A stretch of 64,000 nucleotides of DNA from Oikopleura dioica (taxonomy: Eukaryota > Chordata > Appendicularia > Copelata > Oikopleuridae): positions 2,976,001-3,040,000 of the forward strand of contig OU015569.1 of NCBI GenBank assembly GCA_907165135.1, given 5' to 3'. Both the position numbers and the translations under genes were made by a program. The notes beneath the pieces were generated by a model. That model had not been told where the DNA came from. It saw nothing but the letters and a program-made list of their open reading frames with translations, and did not search any database. This document shows positions 23,291 to 35,092 of this stretch, piece by piece. Positions within the stretch are counted from its first letter, which is position 1; the number at the start of each line of letters is the position of its first letter.

Positions 23291-23512
23291 TGTGGTTCCC
23301 ATTTTAACGTGCAAATAATTCTGAGAGGCCTCCATTTTAATGGATTTGGATTCACTCAAAAGGGTCCTCTATTTAACGGATTTTCTAGCCCCAGGCTTAG
23401 CGTACCAACATTTCTGAAAATCCGTTAAATAGAGGACCCCTTTGAAAAAATTCAATTCCGTTAAAATGGGGTCATCTCAGAACCATTTGCCCGTTAAAAT
23501 GGGGACCGATTT
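23291..23512. mobile_element. Foldback element, copy 2 (CCATTTTAACGG family)
   Basis: Left arm words TTCCCATTTTAACGTGCAAA, TTCTGAGAGGCCTCCATTTT and GGGTCCTCTATTTAACGGAT reappear inverted on the right (ATCCGTTAAATAGAGGACCC, GTTAAAATGGGGTCATCTCA, TTTGCCCGTTAAAATGGGGA). The whole 220 bp is one imperfect palindrome. It shares its end words with the copy 400 bp upstream, so both belong to one family. Confidence 0.75.
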
Positions 23513-23918
23513 TATAAGAGAGGAAGTATGATTTTTTTTCATAGAGAAAAAAAACAAGATTTTCAAGCGATACGTAGGTAGATTTTGATAGAGAAAGAAT
23601 TCGAGAGAAAGAATTCGAATTGAGTTCTCATCAGAAGCGGATGATTATGTCCGGGCATTGTGGAATGCTTCTTGTGCTGCCGGTCTTCTCATTGTCACTC
23701 TCGATCTCATTTTGATTGATTGCGCCGCGGTGGGAAGGAGCTATTTTAATGAATTCTGAAATTTTCAACTTTCACTCGACCAAGAAAAAGTTGAGTAAAA
23801 GGATTACATCCCCAAGTCTCATTGAACAGATGGCTCCAATTAATTACCAATTCAAAAAATATGGATGAATATAATAACGAGAACTTATTTAATAGTAGAT
23901 ACAAATAATTTTTTTGAA

Positions 23919-23966
23919 GAAGCCGCTTCACGGCTCTTTTTACAAAAAAGCCGCTGCGCGGCTTTT
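23919..23966. repeat. Two AAGCCGC...GCGGCTT hairpins
   Basis: GAAGCCGCTTCACGGCTC and AAAAGCCGCTGCGCGGCTTT stand side by side. Each is a short perfect or near-perfect palindrome. The same word recurs at 25695-25718, 25885-25902, 29418-29468 and 29508-29527. Confidence 0.65.
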
Positions 23967-25694
23967 GTCGAAACTCTTACAAAAGAAAAATATTTCTTGA
24001 GTTTTAGATTAAGAACTTTAGTTGAAGCGAATTTATGGTCTTGTCTTTTTTGATGAGAGCTTATCAACTGTCGCCGTTTTTTGATGGATGTTTGGGAGCG
24101 GGCTCGATAAAAATGCAGGTACAAATGTTCGATGCAGAAATTCTTGATTCTAGCGCTGAAATCAGAATAGACCAATTACAATTCACAAAGCGCGATTGTG
24201 GCGGTGCTGGTGGCGCTAAAGCTACTTCGGGTGGTGGCGCGCGCCACTCGCCAAAAAATATGAATCTCGCGAAAAAAAGGATAGCCAAGTTGTAACCATC
24301 CTCCTAGATCATCCTTACAGAGATACAGATAGCGACATTCTCATCTTACTGATACGAAAGTCTATAGTAGTGGCTGTTTTTGTAACTAACTTTGCGGTTC
24401 TGGAAGCAAGCGGCTTTGATAATGGTAAGAATTGTTCTTATTTCAATCATTTATTTTAATGCATTTTGGAAAGTTTCAACTTATCTATCATTTTTCCACA
24501 GCTGAGAGGTTTTTTTCAAAACTCAAGCACTCAAAAAAGCGTTCATGTCTCTTTATGAAACCGTCTCTTTGATTCGGACGAACTTAAGGGTCTCCCCGTA
24601 ATTCATATTTCGGTCCGATGTTTCTAGGAATATGACATCTGACAGCTGAGAAAGACTGTAGTCTATAGCGTACGTCAAGTTTTGTAAGCGCATCTTTATG
24701 AGGGCAAAGACTCCTTTGCTTTTTTTTTTCTTAGTTACGTTCGGAAAGCATTATTGATTATCTTGCGACTAGAAATATCTGCCTAAGAGAAAAGTAGGAA
24801 AGCTGCATCATCAGTGCTTCAAGAAAAGAGACACCAAGTGGAGTTGCTCCACAGAACTCGGCAATTAAGACAAAAGAACTATACCCGCCAGAAATTTTTA
24901 CCCATTGCATTTTTTTAACGAAGAGAAGAGAAACTAAGCAGCGTCAAGAACGGGGCTCAACTTCTACCAGTCACTCATAATTGAACATATAGATTCTTTA
25001 TTCATATAGTATTAGACAAGAAAGAAATGTAGTTTTGAAAGAGGAAAATTAGAAAATAAGAACTTATAAGTGGAAAGAAACTGATTTGTGAATTGTCAAT
25101 AGAAAAATACGATTTGATCTCGCTCTTTGAAGATAGAATTTTTGCAAGAGAAGATATTTTTACGAACTAACGAAGAAAAAGAAAGGCCTCAAACTTCGCG
25201 GCCATTGCCAGAACAGGGCAAGTCCTTTTTTTTTGCTCGGATGAAGATTCCATTTGGATGAAATCGGAATTCTGTAAGTATGGAATATCGACTGGATATT
25301 CACTCAAGAGAACTTTTTTCCGCAAAGGGTCCGCCAAGAGATGCTCATTTCCAGGCCTTCGTCAGACACTGCTGCAGGATCTGCAGAAAATCGAAGCACT
25401 GACTACTGGCAGGAGAAATAACTCAGCCTCCCCTCGGTGGCTGCAGGACGTTTCCACGAGGCTTTATGCTGCTGCATCTTTTGCCACGTTTGGGTTAGCT
25501 TCGCATGAGAAATCATAATTGACAAGTAATTTAAAAGAATAACTCGCCCGGAGAATTTGAATGCGCTTATGTGTATAAATTAACGCTAAACCGGTTACAA
25601 CTAATTAGCTCGCCCTCTGTTGCCGGGATTTAATAGACCCTTCCTGGGGCAAGAATTGAGACTCTTTTCGCGGCTTCGAGCAAAATAAGGCCGA

Positions 25695-25718
25695 AAAAGC
25701 CGCGCTCCGAGCGGCTTA
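25695..25718. repeat. AAGCCGC palindrome
   Basis: AAAGCCGCGCTCCGAGCGGC is a stem with a short loop, of the same family as the hairpins near 23.9 and 29.4 kb. Confidence 0.55.
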
Positions 25719-25737
25719 CTTTCGACAGTGCTGAAAA

Positions 25738-25858
25738 AGTCACGAATGTCACGAATGTAACGAATGTCACGAATGTCACGAAAACATGTTTCTTTTTCGT
25801 GACATTTTCAGCAAAATCGTGACATTCGTGACTTTTGTGACATTCGTGACATTTTCAG
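25738..25858. repeat. CACGAATGT tandem array with inverted copy
   Basis: Five head-to-tail copies of the nonamer GTCACGAAT/GTAACGAAT are followed, after about 40 bp, by the inverted words GTGACATTCGTGAC and GTGACATTCGTGACATT. The two halves can pair into a long hairpin. Confidence 0.75.
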
Positions 25859-25884
25859 TACTGACCCTTACTTTTCTCTTACTC

Positions 25885-25902
25885 GAAGCCGCAAGCGGCT
25901 TC
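25885..25902. repeat. GAAGCCGCAAGCGGCTTC palindrome
   Basis: A perfect 18-bp palindrome of the AAGCCGC family. Confidence 0.6.
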
Positions 25903-27820
25903 TCGATTCTCACGATGTTAAAGGAGCAATTCTCCTTCCAGATCAAGTTAAAATTCCCCCCCCCCAGGCGTGTTTTCAGGTCTCCTTGCGCAAGAAGAGT
26001 AAATTTTCATTTCTACAATTGTGTGGCATTGTCACGACGCATCTGCGCCCGAAAGAATTAAAAAAAGTAAATATTTGTGCATTTCCATTTTTCTACTTGC
26101 AATAAAAGTGGCGTCGAAACAAAGCGCCAGCAGGGTACAATATCCGGCCCTTGCAGAAAAACATTTTCAGTTTTAATTTTAAATCATCTCAGTACTCTCA
26201 AATCAGAGAACATTTATGTAGAAGCGGCGAATAAAGAAAGTATCAAGAGGTAAAAAAAAGTAACATTTTGATTCATTTTCTACAACGCCGTTCTAAATTC
26301 CTGATCTCTAATTTAATTAGATATTTATTTGAAAATATCTTCTTGATTTTGAAAAATTAATTTTACTTCATGACATTTTTAAGAAGATTTTAAGGAAGTT
26401 TGAGGTAAGTTTGACCACTAACCCCTTAAAAATCAACATATGTCGGGATAGAGCTAAATTTGTTGACCCTTATTTAGCAGTATTTTAGCTGGAAAGTTCA
26501 GAGTTCCTTTCGAATTCTAATGCAAAAGAGGCGAAAGGGACACGCGCCCGAGGGCACTTGAGAATGAGATAGCACAATTCACACAAATAAATCGACTGTT
26601 ACAGCCTGATACAAAAGGCCAAACAAGCGGCAAATTATTTTTGTCTCTGACTGTATAAACTATCCTCTCTTCTTTTACAGGCGCTTTGAAATAACAGGTT
26701 TTCAAAAACAGGAGAGGTGACTTCAAACGGCAAATTAGAAAGTATAAAAATTGATCAGCGCGGTTCCTACCTTTGTCTCTTCCTAAAGGAAACTACTTAC
26801 TACTGAAGAACATATTTTCAAGAAAAGATTTTTGTACTTTGCAATTTAAATTACCGAAAATAGCGCTTACTATTACTTTTTAGGCCCTGGCAGCGACGCA
26901 ACTTCTAATTAACGACCAAGGTAATTATTACTATTGTCTACTCTAAAAACTGTATATTTTAAAGTTCCATGAACTTTATGTAAGACAGACTATGCTACTA
27001 TACTAAATCTGTATATAAATATTGGAATTCGTGCACAGAACGGATGCTTCATTCTGCATTGTCCAGAGACCAAACTCTTTTTAATTACATTTCAAGAGAC
27101 TTCTAATTAAACTTTTTTACAGTTATCGAAACAGAGTAGGTCTTGGACTGATTTTCAACTGCTTGTTACACCCATAAACCGATACCCCTTTTTAAAACAG
27201 CCCATAACCCTAATGCGAACCCTAACACTAGGTAGCCTTTATCAAGTTGAATTGTTTCTGCGATAGTGGCACTCGTCGCGGGGCAAATCCAATTTATGAC
27301 AAGGTGATTCTCATCAGAAGGAGCAGAACATTGTTCGTGGTGACAATTGTTAACTTAAAGTGTGATACAACGTAGTTAAGCCATTACTTCGGGATTGACA
27401 CTTCAGCAAAAAAAGACAAATCCCATTTATCTCTCCTCACTGTTAGAGATCAATTCAGCCACCCACCGACATTCCACCAATGACAGTAATTACAGTAGTC
27501 CGTTTTGAGAGAAGGCCTTTTAGGAAACCCAAAATGATTCGAATTTCTAGAGCTCTTTTTTCATATTGAAACAGTGGTCTTTTCTTGGCGGAACAAAGGT
27601 CTGATGCTGGCTGACCTTGAGTGCAGTTATGAAAATCAGTCTTTTTGGACAAAACCGATCAGACTAAAGCATCTTTGAAATCGCGGCGGGGGGCGTTCCA
27701 TTATGTATTCTTCTATACTTATTTTTACTCCGCCACTGGCCCCTAAGAAAAAACGCGATTTCGATAGTCAACGAAATTCACCAAAATTCGAGAATCATTA
27801 AACTCAGCTTTTCAGTAACA

Positions 27821-30800
27821 ATGGTCAACAACAACAAAAGTCAAGAACACAACTCGAACTCGACTTCTTCCAGTGGTAAGTCAAACTGTCCATAAAAACC
27901 TCTTGTTCTGTCTTTTTTTTTTCGCAGCAAAGAAAAGCCCCAAAGTCATTTTTTTCGTAGACAGAGAGGCGAATCTGTTTTACTGCTATTTAAATCGCCA
28001 GCCGTACCCTTAAGTAGATGTCACAAGTATTTCATCTTTCTTCTACTGACATTATTTTCGCCGCAGATAATTGCGATTCGCCCTGTCCTCTGTCTTGAGA
28101 GAAGCCTCCTTAGACGAAAAGTGATATTTTGATTTTTGGCTAAAGGAGACAAGTGTTTTGTTTTTTGGCGTTATGCGTTATTGATAGTGTCGGATGCGAG
28201 CGTAAGGTTTCGGATTGATAAACTCCAAAAACGCCACCTTTCGACGATTGTCAACAGTTTTGTTTTTCAGCTTCTTGTTACGAGTCGCACGATTTTTAGC
28301 TTGTTTCTGCGAAATAATGACTTGACAATTTTTTTAATTATTTTCAATTTTTACGAAATCGGAAAATTAGTAGCTTATGAAAACTGAGAGCGGATGAACA
28401 AGTGCTTCAAGCTCATAAAAGTGGCTGGAAGGTGTGCTCGCTGCTCGAGATTCTAGAGCTGAATAAATACATAATCCAAGATTCTTTCTGCAATGTTTCG
28501 CCTGGGCGCACTATCCGGCGGGACAAAGTACCGCGCATACGAAAATGTTGAACGTATTTGTATTTTTGTGATTTCTTCAATTCTTTTGCATTGACTCTGC
28601 CTAAACGGCGGAGAATCTACTCACGCCCTTTCTTACTGAGAGTCTGAAACTGAATTATTGTCTCTCAATTTATCGACCAATATAGTGACTAGTGTAGACT
28701 ACGCTGTGGAGTAGACTGAAAGATAATTCCAGCTGATAAACTTTTTCCCAATTTTTCACTTTATTCTTTCAGGAGAACTGGAGGAACCAACCAAAGAGGA
28801 AAAGGGATCTTCCCCAGAGTCATCCGAGCGTCGAACCGGCAGCGAGGAGAGCGATGAAATCAACACGAGCCTCAGCTCGCTCCCACAATCACATGCACAG
28901 TTTCCCTTCAGCAAGCTCTATCCAGCGCTTGTCAACCAACAGGAACTCAACAAACAGCTGGTAGGTCGTCTAACACTCCAATGAGCGCTTGCTTTAATTT
29001 TTCTAATTATTTGAATAATCCAGCTCGATGCTTTTGAATATTTGATTTGCAGGTGTTCCTGCCTCAACTTTTATCAGGGCGAAAATAAAACTCAATGGGT
29101 CGAGTTTTGAGTTGAAATTAAAATTTTAGCGTCGATGCAAAATGGGCATATTAGGGCTGGAATTATCCTCTCGACATTCCCATTCAGCCGCGAAAAAGTA
29201 ACAAGTAGTGCCACTTGAGATTGATTTTTTGGGAGGAACTTCGGAAAATAGGAACACCTCTGAATAGCTGCTTGTTATACACTTGAAAATTAGAAAATCA
29301 ACTTTCGATTCCACCTGGCGCCTCTTTTTCTTCATTCAAAATAGTTTCGTTTCAGCTATTTTTTGCCTACCCCTTACCTGTGTCAAAAATCTGAGTCAGG
29401 TTCTAAAGAACCTAAATGAAAAGCCGCGTAGCGGCTTTTTTAAATAAGAAGTCGCGAAGCGGCTTCGCAATAAATATAATCATTTCAAATTATAATTACT
29501 CACTGGCGAAGCCGCTTCGCGGCTTTAATTTAGGCTCTTGAAAACCTGACTCAGGTCTTCTACACAGGCTACCGAGCCCTTACCCTAACCCTTACCCTAA
29601 CCTCAACCAGGATGAAGCTTAATTTTGGCGAAAACGCAGAGCTTGAAATCTCCAAGAGCAGTTGGCCCTTGAGCTCATTCTTTGTGGGAATATTTTGGAA
29701 TTGTGTATTCTAGCCAAATGTTTTGTGAAATTCTGCACAACGCGGCGGTGCGCTTTGATCCTCTCCGCCCGGCCGAACAAAATGATTTTGACAAGTTTTA
29801 GAAAAATGTTTTATTCTCTCCTCGGCGCCACGGCGGTGCAATTTAAAAACAAAAAAAAGCGTTTTGTTTCTGATTTATTTTTTCTATATCTTACTTAATG
29901 CTAAGTATTGATTGATTGTTTTAGAATGCCGAGAGGAGCCAGTCCGACATTTCCGCGATGGAGAAGCAGCTACAGGAGCAGGCCTCCGAGCTAGACATAC
30001 TGAGGACGCAAGTGGCCGTAAGTAAACACCAGATGACAATTTAATGTCACAGTTACAGTCACTTGCCATGCTTTCCGAGCACGCTTTGTTTTCTCATTTG
30101 ACAAAACGTTTGCCTTGAGAATGCTTTCGTCGCGCGAATGCCCTTTATTTTCGCGTTTTTCAAAGGAATACGGCGTTAATTGAATTATCTGTATCTAAAT
30201 GTATAAAAGACTCAATGAGGATGAAAACTATTTTTGCGAATAGAAAGAGTTTTCAACCCTTTGTTCGACTAAAAGATGTCTTTCTATCAAACGTCTGTAT
30301 TCTACGACAAGTGTTTATTTTTCCGTCTGAAGAGTGTTTTCCTTTTCGATTACAATAAAGAGCGCGCGTAAGGAATAATTGAATTCTTCTTGTCAGCGCT
30401 GGAGGAAGGTGGCGTCTTTCTTGCTTGACTGATAACTGCGGTTTTATTGACAATTTCTCCTTTGTGACAATTTCAAAAGTGCCACTCTCAATGTCGATTG
30501 TGGTTTGTCCAGCAGGCGCTGCATAATTCATCCCCTCCGACGCTTTACGGATTATACTTTAATTAACAATCCCAAATGTCCGACAAGCCGCTTTTCAACC
30601 CATCTTTCAACAGAATCGAGCGCCATTATCTTGCCCAAATTATTTTCCTTTCGCTCAAAGAATGCTTGTATTCAAAATTTAATTCGCGATTGACCTTTCT
30701 TTAACCTGAGATAGAAATGAAAATAATAAATAGAAATCAGATCTCTTAGTTATAGAAGTTTTATTATACAGAAGATTTTTCAAGTATTCGTTCTGTTTCA

Positions 30801-32762
30801 ATGACTTTCAATTTGCATACACGGTAAAAGCACAATTGACTCTGTTGGAGTTTTTGCTTCATTTAATTCAACAAACATAAGTTTTGCTCTTCTGAACTGA
30901 TTATGTAGCAATGAGTGACCGAAAGAGGGCGCAACTCGATGCAAGTTCGCAGCGGGTGATCGGCCTAGTTTTCGAAATTGTAGTCAAAATCTGATTCCGA
31001 ACGATCCAATTTTTATAATTTTAGTCTTCTTGACTTAGATCAATTAACGGCAACGATCTTTAGGATCAACACTCACTTTCTTTTGAATACTAAACCTTAC
31101 TTTCTAGCTGCTTCAAAAAGGCGCCGTAATGCAGCAACAGTCGATGAAGTTTCCCACGACGCCAATCGGGCAGAGTCCCTTCCTGCTCCGCGCGCTGATA
31201 GGTGAGTCCTCCTTGATTTCAAACCGTCTGCGTTTTTTATTGTGTTGGGCGTGAGTGTTATCTGCACTGTCAATGTCTCCAGTTTTCTTTGATCTTTTGA
31301 ATGGAAAAAAGGGGAGAATACCTGCGGGCGATTTATGTTGCTTTTTATGGGCGCATTTTAGACCTGGCTTCAATAGTTTTATTCTCGATCTATCAAACAA
31401 TGTCGCCCATTGTGTCGTTTTATAATCAAATGCTTTCAGGAAATCAGCTGTTGCACGCTAGCGATCACATGCAGCAGCAGCTAAACCAGACCTCGCCGCT
31501 GCAAGAAGTAAGCCAGCTAAATCTACTCTCCAACCAACAAGCGCTCAATCACCAGGTAATGTCCGTTTGCTAAAGGAGAATCATGATCACCAGGTGGCGC
31601 TAAAATGACCAATCACAGCGCTCAAAATCAATGCAAGACTGCTTTTTCCACCCTCGAAGCTGCTCTTCTATCATCAATTTTATTCAGGCAAATCTTCTGT
31701 CGCAGCTAAAACAGCCTCTGTATCAGATGGCTCGCTCGTTCAGTCCGTCCCAGCCAAGCATGAGTCCAACGAAGATTCCAATCACAAGTCGTCCTAGTTG
31801 TCACTTCAGCGCTGCGAAAACAGCTTCTCTTCCGTCCCAGGCACAATCCCCGATCGAACTTGCGCAGCAAAACTTGGTCCTATTCGTAAGCTCCTTACTC
31901 TTTACTTAATCTCCTGACTTCTATCCTCACCTCAAGGCGTCAATAGATTCTTTTAGTCCTCCCAGATCGGAAAATCTGATCCCGAGAACAGACGAAATTC
32001 TCCCAGTCCTCCCACAAAAACACACGGCCGTAAGTGTTCCATTTTTTAATTTAACATATTTTATATAAATCTATTTCCTCCAAATAAATTAAACTTAGAA
32101 TCGCCGTACGAGACAAAAATTTACCGCGAACCGCGAAAAAACGCATCTGAACACATAAAACGACCAATGAACGCGTTTATGGTCTGGGCGAAGGATGAAA
32201 GGCGAAAGATTTTAACGCAAAATCCAGACATGCACAATTCAAATATTTCAAAAATTCTAGGCTCCAGGTACGTCGAGTAATACAAATGACGAAAAATGTG
32301 GTTTGTAGTACAGATTTCGTTTTCCATAAACTTTCCTTGACTCGTGGTTAATTTTAAGCCCCGAGGTAACAAGAATTTAAGATGGAAACAAATGTCCCCT
32401 GAACAAAAGCAACCATATTACGAGGAACAAGCGAGACTATCCAAAGCGCACATGCAAAAGTACCCAGACTACAAATACAAGCCCAGGCCGAAGCGCACTT
32501 GCATCCACAATGGCAAGAAAATGAGGATATCAGAGTACAAGGTAGACTCATCCTCCATGTCAAAGCTTAACTTGATCAGGCGCTGATGAAGCAGAAGAAG
32601 GAATCCTTGGGGCACAAATTTCCCTCGATGGACACAGTCGATCTGGTAAGCAAAAGAATCATCACTATTGAACTGGAAAATAGCAGCTTACTTCAGGAAT
32701 TCCCCTCGAGCCCGCCTGACATGGTGATTCAAGAAATGCAGCCAGAAGTAGAAACCGAGTAA
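27821..32762 (+). CDS. SoxD: SoxD (Sox5/6/13-type) HMG-box transcription factor
   Basis: Eleven exons (27821-27875, 28773-28960, 29925-30017, 31108-31201, 31440-31555, 31688-31885, 31957-32029, 32099-32267, 32382-32541, 32580-32645, 32697-32762) join in phase to 425 residues. The N-terminal half has an acidic Ser-rich start, a leucine-zipper-like helix ([20 protein letters not shown]) and Gln-rich helices, the SoxD dimerisation plan. The HMG box at about 290-370 reads [35 protein letters not shown] and [20 protein letters not shown], with the SoxD-specific extension [11 protein letters not shown]. It bends DNA at ACAAT-type sites in the nucleus. The first three introns are 0.9-1.1 kb, far longer than local average, and one holds an inserted MITE; regulatory elements probably sit there. 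AATAAA follows at about 32900. Confidence 0.95.
29391..29555. mobile_element. MITE with AAGCCGC hairpins in SoxD intron 2
   Basis: The ends CTGAGTCAGGTTCTAAAGAA and its inverted partner (TTCTTGAAAACCTGACTCAG with one mismatch region) bound 165 bp. Inside are three hairpins of the AAGCCGC...GCGGCTT type. There is no coding capacity. Confidence 0.65.
29577..29606 (-). repeat. Interstitial telomere-like (TTAGGG) repeat
   Basis: CCCTTACCCTAACCCTTACC with one more imperfect unit lies about 20 bp after the MITE. The unit is the animal telomere repeat on the minus strand, degenerate. Confidence 0.6.
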
Positions 32763-32953
32763 CCAACAACTTTTCCCAAAACAAATGTAATAGAAATGTC
32801 GCCGATCAGTAAAAATGCCTGTACTCTTCAATAATCTGTGCGAATAATCCCTAGCCCGCCAAGGGCCGACCCTCTATGATGTACACAAATCTGTAAATCT
32901 AATAAAAGTTCAGTGTACTGTAATTTTGTCTTTTCTATTATGAGAAAGGCGGG

Positions 32954-33594
32954 ATGGTTTCAAAAATTAAATTGATAGAAAAAACGGGCGCCTATATAAA
33001 AATTAGACCAAAAATCATTAATGCAGATGAGCTTCTAAATGTGCGAATTAAACACGAGTCGAATGATGATCCCTTTGATCTGAGATTGAGTAGTAAAGGC
33101 CCGTAAGTAACTGAAGTTCGCCCCGGGGCGTTCATCCCTCTCCCAGCGCTAAGGTGACTTTCCAGAAATGTGGCAAGCCCGTGTCTTCGACTCAGCCGGA
33201 CATTTAAGAGAGCTAGAGTGGATCACCCTCGGAGATGTCGTCCCAATATATACAACTTGTCCGAAAGCAGGTAAGCGCAAATTGATCATCCTCAAATTCA
33301 AAATTCGCCAAATTCTAGAGCCCAAAAGAGAGAATCAAAAAAGATGGCTACCACTTGATTCGGCACGGCGCTAAAAAGAAGTCGAAGAGAATCAGTGACG
33401 AAGAACAAGATTCGGACAACGAAGATTCTCAAACTTCAATCAAGGAATCTCTGAAAGGTACAACACGAGCTGTTATGTCAATTTAGCTGGAAATTTTGGG
33501 CTTAAAATTTTACCTAGGAAAGCAATTATTTAGCTTATAATTATCTTATTTAGCTGTTTTCAAACTTTCTTCAGTGACAATTTTTGGTTGACTT
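32954..33594 (+). CDS. Unknown basic/acidic protein, probably nuclear
   Basis: Exons 32954-33102, 33147-33180, 33217-33270 and 33319-33457 join in phase (introns of 44, 36 and 48 nt, GT-AG); the last few codons lie in one more exon ending at about 33594 (TIFG then stop) or slightly earlier. The protein, about 130 residues, starts MVSKIKLIEKTGAYIKIRPK, has a stretch ending RLSSKGPAKVTFQKCGKP, then GYHLIRHGAKKKSKRISDEE and an acidic Ser-rich tail. There is no signal peptide or membrane helix. The KKKSKR cluster could be a nuclear signal. No family was recognised. It lies 192 bp after SoxD on the same strand. Confidence 0.5.
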
Positions 33595-33835
33595 GTATTT
33601 TCTTGAAACTGAAATCAAAAAAGTAAATGGAACCCAAATGTTGTGGTCTATCCTTAGGCAGATTTGGCGGTTATCTTCTTAACACGCTCACCATGTAAAA
33701 CTTATCTTTCGATGTCCTCGAATGTCCCGCGCCGGTTTTCCGGAGCAGCGGGCCCAAATCTGCCGCAGCTCTAAATTAACCCGGCTCAAGAATATTTCTT
33801 CTTCGATCTGATTTTCATCCATAGAGAACGTGTTC

Positions 33836-35092
33836 ATGTATCTGCCGCGAAAAGCACTGCCATTCTTCAAAATCGTGTTATCCGTTGGGATCATTTTGAT
33901 GCTATGCTTGATCTACGAAAACTCCGGAGGTAGGAAAAATCGATGGAAAAGTTATATAAGATTTTATATAAGAAGTTATATAAGATTTTGAGAATATATT
34001 CTATGCTGATAGGGCAGAGATTTTGCACCGTATTTAGGCAGAATTCAAATTTGAAGCTTCAATAATCTAATATTAAAAAAAACATGAATACTGACATGTT
34101 TCTATTCAAGACACGCTTCAAATCGACAACATGAGTATCATGCCTTCAATACCAAATATCCTGGACGGAAATTTCTTCCTCAAAGCAAAGCCTCAGCGAA
34201 TTACAGACTTGATGGGAGACACGCAAAATGTCCGAATCAGAGAAAATATCACCACCATCTTGAACCACAAGACATTCTTCCGGTGCGTTTTTTAATCAAA
34301 GAATTTTCATGAAATTATTTTCGTATATCAACTGGGATTTCAGAGAGTCGATTCCGAAATCGGTCGATTACAACAAAGACTTTGCCTTTGTTCTGTTGCA
34401 TGACAAGCATACTGAAGCACAAGGAGGAACCGGCTGTTGTTCTGGCCTGTGGCTTTGGTTGGGCACCTTTCATAGACTCTCTCGTGAGGGATACAGAGTC
34501 GTGGGCATTGATCTTCCCGGACATGGATTCAGGAACCGTGTTTTCATGCTATCTGTGTTTCCGCTATTCCGTGAGCGATAGAAGTACGCAATTCTGAACA
34601 CGCATAAAGTGAGGGAAACCAACTTGACATCCGCGAGTCTGCTCCGTTCATGAACGAATTCGTAAAGCTTTTCCAGCTGTCCAAGATAATTCTTGTTTCG
34701 CCATCTACCTCTGTCAAGATCTCGCTTCCATTTGCCTCTTCCTCACCGTCTTCTCTCGCCGGGCTAGTCATTCCGTCTCCAGTCACAACACTCAAGTATA
34801 CCAACGAAGCCAACATGCAAAATTTGCAGGTAAGATCAAAAGTCTTCGTTTTGACCGAAAGTGGCAATGCATGATGCTAAACGTGTTCTAGACTCCAACT
34901 TTCATCACATACGGCGCCGACGACAAGAACGCACAGAACGACTACGAAAAGGCGCTAAGCAAGATTCCCAATCACACCAGGAGCGTACCCAACACGAGGA
35001 CAGTCGACGACGGCGTCTCCTTGGTTTACTTAGATGACCCGACCCACTTCCACGACGAAATCATCAATTTTGCCAAAAAGATCGAACTTTAA
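33836..35092 (+). CDS. ABHD14-like alpha/beta hydrolase, membrane-anchored
   Basis: Exons 33836-33929, 34111-34282, 34344-34532, 34610-34829 and 34892-35092 give 291 residues. The N-terminus is a signal anchor (FFKIVLSVGIILMLCLIY), as in ABHD14A. The fold follows ABHD14: AFVLLHDK, LGTFHRLSREGYRVVGIDLP, GHG, then FVKLFQLSKIILVSPSTS with the nucleophile-region serine (about residues 182-186), LVIPSPVT, and FITYGADD with the acid. The position of the catalytic histidine (GAGH in human ABHD14B) reads DGVS before LVYLDDP, and the oxyanion-side HG is HD, so hydrolase activity is doubtful. Intron 34533-34609 starts GA when the conserved HGFSEG is kept; a GT-AG alternative (34540-34613) inserts RNR instead. 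Confidence 0.85.

Larger units (their letters stand above)
23520..27820. other. Long gene-free region upstream of SoxD
   Basis: I found no open frame with convincing composition, splice structure or domain in these 4.3 kb, on either strand. It holds short palindromes built on AAGCCGC/GCGGCTT, a CACGAATGT array, and pyrimidine tracts. In a genome this compact, long empty space beside a developmental regulator suggests cis-regulatory content, but no specific site can be supported. Confidence 0.5.

Noticed and set aside
24035-24295. 86-codon frame with Gly-rich end
   Set aside because: No intron signals or family; the Gly/Ala run comes from a GGTGGCG repeat.
25258-25518. 86-codon plus-strand frame
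   Set aside because: Isolated, no signal peptide or domain, no upstream promoter-like context.
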